This document shows positions 15,576 to 26,010 of a stretch of 64,000 nucleotides of DNA, in pieces. A model generated the notes under the pieces. That model was not told where the DNA came from and did no database searches. It worked only from the letters and a program-made list of their open reading frames with translations. Positions within the stretch are counted from its first letter, which is position 1. Each line of letters begins with the position of its first letter. This stretch comes from Streptomyces sp. NBC_00377. Lineage in GTDB: Bacteria > Actinomycetota > Actinomycetes > Streptomycetales > Streptomycetaceae. The stretch lies in NCBI RefSeq assembly GCF_036075115.1, contig NZ_CP107958.1, positions 3,720,001-3,784,000 on the forward strand, written 5' to 3'. Both the position numbers and the translations under genes were made by a program.

Positions 15576-17708
15576 CTACTTCTTCGGCGTGAAGCTGTCC
15601 GCCAGCGCCTTCCAGGTGCTCTCCCGCAGGTCGGTACCCCATGCGGCGGACTTCGCCGTGTACATCAGGGCGTAGCCGAGACTGTCGTTCACCACGAACC
15701 CGCGGTCGATGGTGCGGTACGCGGTCCCGCCGTCCGTGTAGGTGAACTCCCAGTCGGCCGTGTTCCAGCCGCGGTAGCCCACCTGCTCTATTCGGATCTT
15801 CTTGTACTGCGAGCGCACCATGTAGCGCTCCTGGTTCTTCCAGTCGGCGACGGGGTCGCCCTTGGGCGTGGTCGTCCAGGCGACGAGCAACTTCTGTCCG
15901 TCGGGCCCGGTGAAGCGGTCCCCCGCGCTGCCCGAGGTCTGGTACTTCCACCCCGCGGGCAGGCCGATCGAGTACCCCTGTCCGCCCTTGTACGGAGTGG
16001 TCGCCACGCCGGTGCCCCCGGACCCGGTGACGCCGGATCCGGCGCCTCCGGTCGTGGACGTGTTCGCCCCGGCTCCGGAGGACGCGGTGGACTGCGCGGA
16101 CGCCCCGTCCGTACGGGTCCCGCTGTCCTCGTCCTCCTTGGTGTCGGCGCTCGCACTCCCGCCGGCCACCGGCCGCGAGCCGCCGCCGTCCTTCGAGCCG
16201 GCGGTGTCGCCGCCCCCGCCGAGGGTGAGGGCCAGCACCGTGCCGAGCACGGCCAGCACCACGACCACGGCGATGATCACCAACGTGCGCTTCGGCACCA
16301 CGTCCGTCAACGGCGCCCTGGGCACGGGCCGCGGCGGCAGATCCGGCGGCGTCATCACCGGCCACCCGGAACTCCGCCCGGCGCCCCCGTCCTCGGCCCC
16401 GGTCCCCGTACCCGAACCGGAACGGGCCGCAGGAACGGACGGCGACGACGACGCCGTGCCGGACACCGGGCTGGACGCCGACCTCGCAGCCGACGCCGAC
16501 GGCGCAGTGGTACCTCGGGAGTCCGGGGCCACGGGCGCGCCGACGGACGGGGCGGCGGCGGAAGCGGCGGCCCCGGTACCCCGGGCCGCCCCACTCTCCC
16601 GCGCCCCGCTCGGCCGCGCCTCGGCCGCGCTCACGGAACCGGAGCCACTCGTCCCGTTCGCCGGCTTGGTCCGGCCCGCGACCGCCGAGGTGGCGGCGCC
16701 GGCGGCGACGGCGGCCTTGCGCACCGACCGGAACGCGCCGCGCAGCTTCTCGCCCGCCTCCGCGCCGGCCGAGCTCCCCTTGCCGTTCGCGGCGTCCGGC
16801 AGCACGGGCAGCGGCACGACCTTCGTCGCGTCCGCCGGCTCGGCGTGCCGCGGCTCGGGGGCGTGGAGCACCGCGTTCAGCATCGCCCGCGCACCGGCGT
16901 CGTCGAGCCGCCGCGCGGGGTCCTTGGTGAGCAGGCCGTAGATGACGTCCTTCAGCGGCCCCGCGTTCTTCGGCTCCTCCAGCTGCTCGGTCATCACCGC
17001 GGTGAGCGTGGCGATCGCCGAGCCCTTGTCGTACGGAGGTGAGCCCTCGACCGACGCGTACAGCAGCCCGCCGAGCGACCACAGGTCGGCCGCGGGTCCC
17101 GGCTTGTGACCGCGGGCCCGCTCCGGGGAGATGTACGACGGCGCGCCGACGAGCATGCCGGTGGACGTGATCGACGGGTCGCCCTCGACCTGCGCGATAC
17201 CGAAGTCGGTGAGCACGACCCGGCCGTCCTCGGCGATCAGCACGTTCGACGGCTTCACGTCACGGTGCAGGATGCCCTCGCGGTGCGCCGAACGCAGCAC
17301 GTCGAGGATCGCGAGCCCGACCTCCGCGGCCCGCTTCGGCTCCAGCACGCCGTCCTCACGGATGACCTCGGCGAGCGACTTGCCCTCGACGAGTTCCATC
17401 ACGATCCACGGCCGGTCGTCCTCCTCGACCACGTCGAAGACCGTCACCGCGCTGTTGTTGCGGATCCGCGCGATGGCCTTGGCCTCGCGCAGCGTCCGCG
17501 TGATCAGCCGCCGCTTCTCGTCCTCGTCGATGTTTCCCGGGAACCGCAGCTCCTTGACGGCGACCGTGCGTCCGAGGGTCTCGTCCTCGGCGCGCCACAC
17601 CGTCCCCATGCCGCCGCGGCCGAGTACATCTCCCAGCCGGTACCGCCCGGCGAGGAGACGTGCGCTCTTGTCCTGACGGGATGCTCCCGCCCGCTCCGCC
17701 TCCGACAT
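15576..17708 (-). CDS. transmembrane Ser/Thr protein kinase 5 (Hanks type)
   Basis: This 710-residue kinase is first in the array. The kinase domain is about 18-285 with Lys52 (VAVKEL), HRD Asp150 and DFG Asp168; the APE motif reads SPE. A long Ala/Ser/Gly-rich cytoplasmic linker leads to the membrane helix TLVIIAVVVVLAVLGTVLAL (about 478-498), then a Ser/Thr/Gly stalk and an outer domain ending LADSFTPKK. ATG 17708 is chosen because GAGGGG lies 6-9 nt upstream. Spacing to the pseudokinase is 274 nt, so the two may be transcribed separately. Confidence 0.9.
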   Translation of the reverse strand: MSEAERAGASRQDKSARLLAGRYRLGDVLGRGGMGTVWRAEDETLGRTVAVKELRFPGNIDEDEKRRLITRTLREAKAIARIRNNSAVTVFDVVEEDDRPWIVMELVEGKSLAEVIREDGVLEPKRAAEVGLAILDVLRSAHREGILHRDVKPSNVLIAEDGRVVLTDFGIAQVEGDPSITSTGMLVGAPSYISPERARGHKPGPAADLWSLGGLLYASVEGSPPYDKGSAIATLTAVMTEQLEEPKNAGPLKDVIYGLLTKDPARRLDDAGARAMLNAVLHAPEPRHAEPADATKVVPLPVLPDAANGKGSSAGAEAGEKLRGAFRSVRKAAVAAGAATSAVAGRTKPANGTSGSGSVSAAEARPSGARESGAARGTGAAASAAAPSVGAPVAPDSRGTTAPSASAARSASSPVSGTASSSPSVPAARSGSGTGTGAEDGGAGRSSGWPVMTPPDLPPRPVPRAPLTDVVPKRTLVIIAVVVVLAVLGTVLALTLGGGGDTAGSKDGGGSRPVAGGSASADTKEDEDSGTRTDGASAQSTASSGAGANTSTTGGAGSGVTGSGGTGVATTPYKGGQGYSIGLPAGWKYQTSGSAGDRFTGPDGQKLLVAWTTTPKGDPVADWKNQERYMVRSQYKKIRIEQVGYRGWNTADWEFTYTDGGTAYRTIDRGFVVNDSLGYALMYTAKSAAWGTDLRESTWKALADSFTPKK

Positions 17709-17956
17709 GCGTCCCCTCATGCAACCCGCCCTGACAGAGCCTTCATTGTCCCTCACCCGACAAGTGCCCGACGCCCAGGGTGCCCCTCGTCCCCTCCCGA
17801 CCGTACCCAGGAGTGGAGCATTCCGGCCAGAAGGTGCAGCACGGTGGGGCCAAGGAGCCCCAACAGCCCCGTTCATGACGCGGATGCAGGGTGAAGTGCG
17901 GCGGGACCGGCCCTGCATGATGAGCACGCACCCGGGGAGCGAGGTCAGGAGGTGGC

Positions 17957-18272
17957 GTGATCGCGCCACTTCGGAGCACGGTGGCCGCGTCCGCGGCCGC
18001 CGTGCTCCTCCGCCTGGTCACGACCGGCTCACAGGCGGCCACCGTGGCCCCCACCGATCTCCTTCTGCCGCTGTTCCCCACCCGGGGCAGGGCGCCCGCA
18101 GCCGCCCTGCTCGCCGGTGAGGGGACCGGCGCCCGCTATCGGGAGGCGGGGCCGGGCATCTTCCGGTCCGGCCGCTTCCGGGCCGGCAGCATCACCATGA
18201 CCTTCCTCGCGACGGTCGTGCTCCGACTTGCCGCCGGGCACCGGCTGTCGCTGTCCGACACGGTGGCCGGGG
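17957..18272 (+). pseudogene. remnant of a beta-lactamase-family serine hydrolase (D,D-peptidase-like)
   Basis: A GTG with a perfect AGGAGG 4 nt upstream opens a frame with a signal-like N-terminus. Its best segment, residues 74-104 (FRAGSITMTFLATVVLRLA, then GHRLSLSDTVA), matches the start of the class C beta-lactamase/D-alanyl-D-alanine carboxypeptidase fold. There the motif is normally S-x-x-K; here the Lys is Met, so the catalytic site is dead. The homologous part stops at the 3' end of the convergent glpD, and the frame then runs antisense through glpD. The remaining two-thirds of the hydrolase domain is missing, which indicates a deletion remnant. Confidence 0.6.
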
Positions 18273-19982
18273 TCAGGTCAGCGGGGCGATGTCGGGTGCC
18301 CCCAGCCGGGCCGCGTCCGCCGTCAGGTCGTCGGGCTGGCGCTGCGACTCCCGCTCGGCCTCCACCCGCTTCTCGTAGTGCTGGACCTCGCGATCGATGT
18401 GGTTCTTGTCCCAGCCGAGGACCGGCGCCATCAGCTCGGCGGCCTCGCGGGCGCTGCGCGTGCCGCGGTCGAAGGTCTCGATGGAGATGCGGGTGCGGCG
18501 CGTCAGGACGTCGTCCAGATGCCGTGCTCCCTCGTGCGAGGCGGCGTAGACGATCTCGGCGCGGAGGTAGTCGTCGGCTGCCTGGAGCGGCTCGCCCAGC
18601 GACGGGTCGGCGACGATGAGGTCCAGCACCTCCTCCGCCATCGCCCCGAAGCGGTTCAGCAGATGCTCCACCCGCACCACGTGCAGTCCGGTCTGCGCGG
18701 CGATCCGGGCCCGCGCGTTCCACAGCGCCCGGTAGCCCTCCGCGCCCATCAGCGGCACGTCCTCCGTGACGCACTCGGCGACCCGCTGGTCGAGGCCGCG
18801 CACCGCCTCGTCGACGGCGTCCTTCGCCATCACCCGGTACGTCGTGTACTTGCCACCCGCCACGACCACCAGCCCCGGCACCGGATGCGCCACGGTGTGT
18901 TCGCGCGAGAGCTTGCTGGTGGCGTCGGACTCGCCGGCCAGCAGCGGCCGCAGCCCGGCGTACACGCCCTCGACGTCGTCGCGGGTCAGCGGCACCCTCA
19001 GCACCGAGTTCACATGCTCCAGCACATAGTCGATGTCCGCGCTGGAGGCGGCCGGGTGGGCCTTGTCCAGGTCCCAGTCGGTGTCGGTGGTGCCGACGAT
19101 CCAGTGCCGGCCCCAGGGGATGACGAACAGCACGGACTTCTCGGTGCGCAGGATCAGTCCCGTGGTGGAGCTGATGCGGTCCCTCGGGACGACGAGGTGG
19201 ACGCCCTTGGACGCGCGTACGTGGAACTGCCCGCGCTCCCCCACCATCGCCTGGGTGTCGTCGGTCCACACGCCCGTGGCGTTGACGACCTGCCGGGCGT
19301 GGATCTCGTACTCCCCGCCCCCCTCGACGTCCTGCACCCGCGCGCCCACGACGCGTTCTCCCTCACGCAGGAAGCCGGTCACCCGCGCGCGGTTGGCCGC
19401 CTTCGCCCCGTAGGCCGCGGCCGTGCGCACGAGGTTGGCGACGAAGCGGGCGTCGTCCATCTGGGCGTCGTAGTACTGCAACGCGCCGACCAGCGCGTCC
19501 TTCCTCAAGGCGGGAGCCACGCGCAGGGCGTGACCCCGGGTCAGGTGACGGTGCATCGGCAGGCCCCGGCCGTGTCCGCGGGCCATGGACATCGCGTCGT
19601 AGAGCGCGACGCCCGCACCGGCGTACAGCCGCTCCCAGCCCTTGTGCTGGAGCGGATACAGGAAGGGCACCGGTTTGACGAGGTGCGGGGCGAGCCGCTC
19701 CAGCAGCAGCCCCCGCTCCTTCAGCGCCTCCCGCACGAGTGCGAAGTCGAGCATCTCCAGGTAGCGCAGTCCGCCGTGGATCAGCTTGCTCGACCTGCTC
19801 GATGTGCCGGACGCCCAGTCGCGCGCCTCGACCAGTCCCGTGGACAGGCCGCGCGTCACGGCGTCCAGGGCGGTGCCCGCGCCGACCACGCCGGCCCCCA
19901 CCACCAGCACGTCCAGTTCGCGCTCGGCCATGGCCGCCAGTGACTCGGCTCGCTGCGCCGGCCCCAGTGTCGCTGTCCTCAC
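18273..19982 (-). CDS. glpD: glycerol-3-phosphate dehydrogenase, FAD-dependent aerobic type
   Basis: The 569-residue enzyme oxidises sn-glycerol 3-phosphate to dihydroxyacetone phosphate at the membrane and passes electrons to the quinone pool. It has the FAD Rossmann motif VVGAGVVGAG (about 26-35), TSSRSSKLIHGGLRYLE typical of GlpD, and PWGRHWIVGTTDTDWD in the substrate domain. A C-terminal GlpD/GlpO helical domain is also present. The GTG start has GGGAGG 5 nt upstream. It is transcribed away from the UDP-sugar dehydrogenase relative; a possible operator lies in the 344-nt gap. Confidence 0.95.
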   Translation of the reverse strand: MRTATLGPAQRAESLAAMAERELDVLVVGAGVVGAGTALDAVTRGLSTGLVEARDWASGTSSRSSKLIHGGLRYLEMLDFALVREALKERGLLLERLAPHLVKPVPFLYPLQHKGWERLYAGAGVALYDAMSMARGHGRGLPMHRHLTRGHALRVAPALRKDALVGALQYYDAQMDDARFVANLVRTAAAYGAKAANRARVTGFLREGERVVGARVQDVEGGGEYEIHARQVVNATGVWTDDTQAMVGERGQFHVRASKGVHLVVPRDRISSTTGLILRTEKSVLFVIPWGRHWIVGTTDTDWDLDKAHPAASSADIDYVLEHVNSVLRVPLTRDDVEGVYAGLRPLLAGESDATSKLSREHTVAHPVPGLVVVAGGKYTTYRVMAKDAVDEAVRGLDQRVAECVTEDVPLMGAEGYRALWNARARIAAQTGLHVVRVEHLLNRFGAMAEEVLDLIVADPSLGEPLQAADDYLRAEIVYAASHEGARHLDDVLTRRTRISIETFDRGTRSAREAAELMAPVLGWDKNHIDREVQHYEKRVEAERESQRQPDDLTADAARLGAPDIAPLT

Positions 19983-20326
19983 CGCTGCCTCCCGCTGTCC
20001 GTAGCGCCGGCCACACCCTCAGGGCGAGATCCGGTTCGTATCCCTCATGCCCAAATTCTGACCGCGTTGTCCGACTTCAGCCACCACTCGCCCCCGGCCT
20101 GTGGACAACTCTCCCGGAACCTCGGCCGGCGTTCCGGAGAACACAGCCGGTCACGGCCGCTCGGCGGGCCCTCCGTGCCGGACGTTCGACACAGCCGGGC
20201 CAACACAGTCGATCAATCACGCATAACGGTCATATTTACTCCTAGTCTGACATTGCGCTCGCCCACTCTGTCCACAGGGCTTGCGCACCTGTCCCACCTC
20301 GGTTATTGGGAAGGACGCCATACGCC
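19983..20326. promoter_or_regulatory. divergent glpD / sugar-dehydrogenase control region with inverted repeat
   Basis: This gap carries promoters in both directions. A 7-bp inverted repeat CCGGAAC (20115-20121) and GTTCCGG (20132-20138) with a 10-nt spacer lies about 135 nt upstream of glpD and could bind its regulator. An AT-rich patch at 20215-20255 contains TAGTCT (20248-20253), a possible plus-strand -10. No gene is seen. Confidence 0.4.
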
Positions 20327-21535
20327 ATGCCCGCAGATCTCGCCGTCATCGGACTCGGCCCGCTCGGCCTGCCCCTGGCCCAGGCCGCGGTGGCCGCCGG
20401 CATCTCGACCATCGGCTACCGCACCGGCCCCGAGGCCGGCTCCCTCAGCCCCGCCGAACTGCGCAGGATGCTCTCGGGAGGCTTCCGGCCCGCCACCAAC
20501 CCCGCCGAACTGGGCCGGGTGCGCACCGCCGTCATCTGCGCCCCTACCCCGCGCGACGCGGACGGCGGACTCGATCTGAGCCAGGTGGAGACGGCCGCCC
20601 GCACCCTCGCCGGACACCTGCGCCCGCACACCACCGTGATCCTCGAGTCCGCCGTGTACCCCGGGGCCACGGAGGAATTCCTGCGGCCGCTCCTGGAGGA
20701 GACGTCCGGCCTCCGCGCGGGCCGCGACTTCCACCTCGCCTACTCCCCCAGCCGGGTCGACCCCGGCAGCCGCGCCTTCACTCCCGCCAACACCCCGAAG
20801 GTCATCGGCGGCCTCACCCCTGCCTGCACCGAGTCCGCCGCCGCCTTCTACAGCCGGCTCACCGACAAGGTGGTACGCGCGCGTGGCCTGCGGGAAGCCG
20901 AGACCGTGCAGCTCCTGGAGACCAACTTCCGCCACGTGAACATCGCCCTCGTCAACGAGATGGCGGTGCTCTGCCACGACCTCGGCATCGACCTGTGGGA
21001 CGTCGTCCGCTGTGCGGAGACCAAGCCCTTCGGCTTCGAGTCCTTCCGCCCCGGGCCCGGCGTCGGCGGCCACTCGGTCCCGCTGGACCGCACCGGCCGG
21101 CCCGGCGGCTCGCTGCGCCTGGTCGAACTGGCCCAGCAGGTCAACAACCACATGCCCCGCTACGTCGTCCAGCGGGCCGCCGCACTCCTCAACGAGCACG
21201 GCAAGTCGGCACGGGGCGCTCGGGTGCTGCTGCTCGGCGTCACCTACAAGCCCGACCTCGCCGACGAGCAGGGCGCCCCCGCGCGCGAGATCGCCACCCG
21301 CCTGATGGAGCTCGGCGCCGCCGTCAGCTACAACGACCCGCACGTCCCGTCCTGGAGCGTCCTGGACCGCCCGGTGCCTCGCGCCGACTCCCTCTACGAG
21401 GCCGCCGCCGACGCCGACCTGACGATCCTCCTCCAGCAGCACCGGACGTACGACCTCCAGGGCCTTTCGGTGAAGGCACAACTGCTGCTGGACACCAGGG
21501 GAGCCACCCCTACGGGGGCGGCGCACCGGTTGTGA
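20327..21535 (+). CDS. UDP-sugar dehydrogenase family protein lacking the catalytic Cys
   Basis: The 402-residue protein has the three-domain layout of UDP-glucose/UDP-ManNAc dehydrogenases. It has an NAD-binding GLGPLGLPLA (9-18), ESAVYPGATEEF, the central helix LLETNFRHVNIALVNEMAVL and a C-terminal VTYKPDLADEQGAP segment. In active enzymes the loop reads GGHCxPxD; here it is GGHSVPLD, with Ser250 at the nucleophile position. The conserved Lys of the central helix is Gln195. It may be inactive or do only alcohol-to-aldehyde chemistry. ATG 20327 is used with GGAAGGA 11 nt upstream; a TTG at 20306 is an alternative. Confidence 0.8.
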   Translation: MPADLAVIGLGPLGLPLAQAAVAAGISTIGYRTGPEAGSLSPAELRRMLSGGFRPATNPAELGRVRTAVICAPTPRDADGGLDLSQVETAARTLAGHLRPHTTVILESAVYPGATEEFLRPLLEETSGLRAGRDFHLAYSPSRVDPGSRAFTPANTPKVIGGLTPACTESAAAFYSRLTDKVVRARGLREAETVQLLETNFRHVNIALVNEMAVLCHDLGIDLWDVVRCAETKPFGFESFRPGPGVGGHSVPLDRTGRPGGSLRLVELAQQVNNHMPRYVVQRAAALLNEHGKSARGARVLLLGVTYKPDLADEQGAPAREIATRLMELGAAVSYNDPHVPSWSVLDRPVPRADSLYEAAADADLTILLQQHRTYDLQGLSVKAQLLLDTRGATPTGAAHRL

Positions 21536-22034
21536 AGCGGGGCGCACACGGCCGCCGCGGGCTCCGGGGGCTGGTGGCGTACGGCACGGCCCGCCGGTAA
21601 CGTACGGAACAGGTGGAGCCCACCGCAGCGGTCACTGCGGCAGGCCCCAGGATGGATGACGGAGTGTCCGCCCCTAGTTGTGGTTGGGGCGGCCGCTCAC
21701 CATCCGAAAAGACGCAAGATCCACCTCCTCCGGCACTGCACCGTCCGAAGACGGAGTCGGTCCCAGCGGGTGGTCTTGCGGTGACGTCCCATGGGCGCCC
21801 CCTTCCACGACGCCGCCCGGTGAACGGCACGTTCAGGAACTCGGGCCGGGCCCCGAGGGCCGGGGTCCGGAACCATGTCCTTGGAAGGGGGCACCCCACA
21901 CGACGGGGGCGCCGACCCGGACGCTACCGTCCCCGACCCCCCTGACCAGCCCACTTCCGCCTCGAACGCAACCGCGCGCCCCCTCCCGCACCACCCGCCC
22001 CGGTGCGCGCGGAGCGGGGTGACGGGCACACGAA
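21536..22034. other. 499-nt intergenic region, structured, with one possible small gene
   Basis: A perfect 11-bp inverted repeat GCCCCCTTCCA (21797-21807) and TGGAAGGGGGC (21882-21892) encloses 74 nt, within which CTCGGG/CCCGAG forms a further hairpin. The left arm is also the ribosome site of a 31-codon minus-strand frame. Plus-strand frames here are random-like. Nothing else was recognised. Confidence 0.4.
21697..21792 (-). CDS. possible 31-residue very basic small protein
   Basis: A minus-strand ATG is preceded by GGAAGGGG at 7 nt, a very strong ribosome site. It encodes 31 residues starting MGRHRKTTRWDRLRLR and ending RLFGW, with 11 Arg/Lys and four Trp. Its ribosome site is one arm of the inverted repeat at 21797-21892, so folding could hide it. 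There is no homology evidence; it could be chance. Confidence 0.35.
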   Translation of the reverse strand: MGRHRKTTRWDRLRLRTVQCRRRWILRLFGW

Positions 22035-22074
22035 AGGGGCCGGCCGCCTCACTCTGGTGAGGCGGCCGGCCCCT
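22035..22074. terminator. strong terminator after guaB3
   Basis: An 18-bp perfect stem (AGGGGCCGGCCGCCTCAC at 22035-22052, complement at 22057-22074) with a TCTG loop lies 25 nt beyond the guaB3 stop codon. Confidence 0.85.
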
Positions 22075-22098
22075 GCCGGCTTCCGACGTTCTGCGGTC

Positions 22099-23223
22099 CT
22101 ACCGCCGGTGCACCGAGTCCGCCACCGTCACCTCGACGCGCTGGAACTCCTTCAGCTCGCTGTAGCCGGTGGTGGCCATGGCGCGGCGCAGGGCGCCGAA
22201 GAGGTTCATCGAGCCGTCGGGCGTGTGCGACGGACCCGTGAGGACCTCCTCGAGGGTGCCGACCGTGCCGAGGTCGACCTTCTGGCCGCGCGGCAGCTCC
22301 TCGTTGACTGCCTCCATGCCCCAGTGGTGGCCACGGCCCGGTGCGTCGGTCGCGCGCGCGAGCGGCGAGCCCATCATCACCGAGTCGGCGCCGCAGGCGA
22401 TCGCCTTGGCCAGGTCGCCGGACCAGCCGACACCGCCGTCCGCGATCACGTGCACGTACCGGCCGCCGGACTCGTCCATGTAGTCACGGCGGGCCGCCGC
22501 CACGTCGGCGACCGCCGTCGCCATCGGGACCTGGATGCCCAGCACGTTGCGCGTGGTGTGCGCCGCGCCGCCGCCGAAGCCGACCAGGACGCCCGCCGCG
22601 CCCGTGCGCATCAGGTGCAGGGCCGCCGTGTAGGTGGCGCAGCCGCCGACGATCACCGGGACGTCGAGCTCGTAGATGAACTGCTTCAGGTTCAGCGGCT
22701 CGTGCGAACCGGAGACGTGCTCCGCGGAGACGGTCGTGCCGCGGATGACGAAGATGTCCACGCCGGCGTCGACGACCGCCTTGGAGAACTGGGCCGTGCG
22801 CTGCGGGGAGAGCGCGGCGGCGGTGACCACGCCCGAGTCGCGCACCTCCTTGATGCGCTGCCCGATCAGCTCCTCCTTGATGGGAGCCGCGTAGATCTCC
22901 TGGAGACGGCGGGTCGCGGTCTCCGCGTCCAGCTCGACGATCTCGTCGAGCAACGGCTGCGGGTCCTCGTGCCGGGTCCACAGGCCCTCGAGATTGAGGA
23001 CGCCGAGACCGCCCAGCTCGCCGATGCGGATGGCGGTGGCCGGGGAGACGACCGAGTCCATGGGGGCGGCCAGGAACGGCAGCTCGAACCGGTAGGCGTC
23101 GATCTGCCAGGCGATCGAGACCTCCTTCGGGTCCCGCGTACGGCGGCTGGGGACGACGGCGATGTCGTCGAAGGCGTACGCCCGGCGGCCGCGCTTGCCG
23201 CGCCCGATCTCGATCTCAGTCAC
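22099..23223 (-). CDS. guaB3: GuaB3 family IMP dehydrogenase-related protein
   Basis: This 374-residue TIM-barrel protein belongs to the IMP dehydrogenase/GMP reductase superfamily but has no CBS domains. AAPMDSVVSPATA and the VIADGGVGWSGDLAKAIACG loop are typical. The active-site loop that is GxGSxCxTR in IMP dehydrogenase reads GGGAAHTTR here, so the catalytic Cys is absent at that position. GuaB3 function in actinobacteria is unsettled to my knowledge; IMP dehydrogenase activity has been reported for cyanobacterial GuaB3. The GTG start has GGAAAGG 8 nt upstream. It follows guaB by 127 nt, a pairing conserved in mycobacteria. Confidence 0.88.
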   Translation of the reverse strand: MTEIEIGRGKRGRRAYAFDDIAVVPSRRTRDPKEVSIAWQIDAYRFELPFLAAPMDSVVSPATAIRIGELGGLGVLNLEGLWTRHEDPQPLLDEIVELDAETATRRLQEIYAAPIKEELIGQRIKEVRDSGVVTAAALSPQRTAQFSKAVVDAGVDIFVIRGTTVSAEHVSGSHEPLNLKQFIYELDVPVIVGGCATYTAALHLMRTGAAGVLVGFGGGAAHTTRNVLGIQVPMATAVADVAAARRDYMDESGGRYVHVIADGGVGWSGDLAKAIACGADSVMMGSPLARATDAPGRGHHWGMEAVNEELPRGQKVDLGTVGTLEEVLTGPSHTPDGSMNLFGALRRAMATTGYSELKEFQRVEVTVADSVHRR

Positions 23224-23350
23224 GTGTGTGGCCTTTCCCTGATGCGTTGCAGCGTCTTCCAGTATCGCCGACGGGTACGGCGAAGGCGGCCCCGGAGTCT
23301 CCGGGACCGCCCTCGGTACACCTCGCGCACGCCTTACGCGCGCGTGCGGG

Positions 23351-24895
<1,545 letters not shown>

Positions 24896-25007
24896 CTAAC
24901 GGGAAGCGCACCTCCCGAATTCCACGGTCGAGCGTGACTCCGGGCTTCGTATGTTCGTACGGAAACCAGGGGCGCCCTGTTCACCGGCGCCTCTCCCGCA
25001 GGGACGG

Positions 25008-25685
25008 CTACTGCTCGGCGAGAGCCCGCAGTCTGCTCAGCGCCCGGTGCTGGGCGACCCGGACGGCACCGGGTGACATTCCCAACATCTGGCCGGTCTC
25101 CTCGGCGGTGAGGCCCACCGCGATGCGCAGCAGGAGCAGTTCCCGCTGGTTCTCGGGCAGGTTGGCCATGAGTTTCTTCGCCCACTCGGCATCGCTGCTG
25201 AGGAGGGCGCGCTCCTCGGGACCGAGCGAGTCGTCCGGCCGTTCGGGCATCTCGTCGGAGGGGACCGCCGTGGAGCCCGGGTGCCGCATCGCGGCGCGCT
25301 GGAGGTCGGCGACCTTGTGCGCGGCGATGGCGAAGACGAAGGCCTCGAAGGGCCTGCCGGTGTCCCGGTAGCGGGGCAGGGCGAGGAGGACCGCGACGCA
25401 GACCTCCTGGGCGAGGTCCTCGACGAAGTGGCGCGCGTCGCCGGGCAGCCGGGACAGCCGGGTGCGGCAGTAGCGCAGCGCGAGGGGGTGGACATGGGCC
25501 AGCAGGTCGTGCGTGGCCTGCTCGTCCCCGTCCACGGCGCGATGGACGAGTGCTCCGATCGTCCCCACGGCAGTGACCGCCTCGTCATCGCGCATCGGTC
25601 CATGGTGCACTGCGGCCGGACCGGCCGCGGCACCGTGCCCGTCGTTGTGCACCGAAGCGTTATGAGCAGGTGCGCCGGAACTCAT
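25008..25685 (-). CDS. ECF-type RNA polymerase sigma factor (SigD/ShbA-like by context)
   Basis: The 225-residue protein has sigma region 2 ([20 protein letters not shown] and [18 protein letters not shown]) and region 4 ([17 protein letters not shown] and [16 protein letters not shown]). A flexible His/Asn/Ala-rich N-terminus precedes them. No anti-sigma gene is adjacent. Its place between guaB and bldM matches SCO4769 and mycobacterial sigD. I recall the S. griseus homologue ShbA as the ECF factor that drives hrdB transcription, so this gene may be central to vegetative growth. ATG 25685 has GGAGGG 8 nt upstream; GTG 25736 and ATG 25595 are alternatives. Confidence 0.85.
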   Translation of the reverse strand: MSSGAPAHNASVHNDGHGAAAGPAAVHHGPMRDDEAVTAVGTIGALVHRAVDGDEQATHDLLAHVHPLALRYCRTRLSRLPGDARHFVEDLAQEVCVAVLLALPRYRDTGRPFEAFVFAIAAHKVADLQRAAMRHPGSTAVPSDEMPERPDDSLGPEERALLSSDAEWAKKLMANLPENQRELLLLRIAVGLTAEETGQMLGMSPGAVRVAQHRALSRLRALAEQ

Positions 25686-26010
25686 CCCCTGCGCCCTCCC
25701 CTCCCGCTCGACCGACTCGTCCCCGAGGAACTCCACACCTCAAGGATGCGGCATCCGCGGCGAAACCAGCAGCGGGTGCCGTGCGAGGGCCTGTGCCGCC
25801 GCCGCCCGCCGTGCGGCGGGAGGAGGCTTCGCCGGACCTCCGGACCACGTCTGAGCTGGGAGGTTCGCTCAAGGCTTCGCTCCCCTCAGTGAATGACGCA
25901 TGTCACCCGAGTCCGGTCGGGTCCGCCCGGACGGCCCAGGACCCGGCCCCCGTCGCACCGGTCCGCAACAGCAGGGACCGGCAGGCGGGGACGGGCGGCC
26001 GGTCACGGCA
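25686..26010. promoter_or_regulatory. sigma-factor upstream region with a BldD-like box
   Basis: This 325-nt stretch should hold the promoter of the sigma gene. AGTGA (25888-25892) and TCACC (25903-25907) form an inverted pair like the BldD site AGTGA-Nm-TCACC, about 200 nt upstream of the sigma-factor start. No gene is seen. Confidence 0.35.

Noticed and set aside
12359-15592. Long plus-strand frames opposite the pseudokinase gene
   Set aside because: They are mirror frames of the low-complexity Gly/Pro/Ala coding sequence, with Arg/Pro-rich random-like products.
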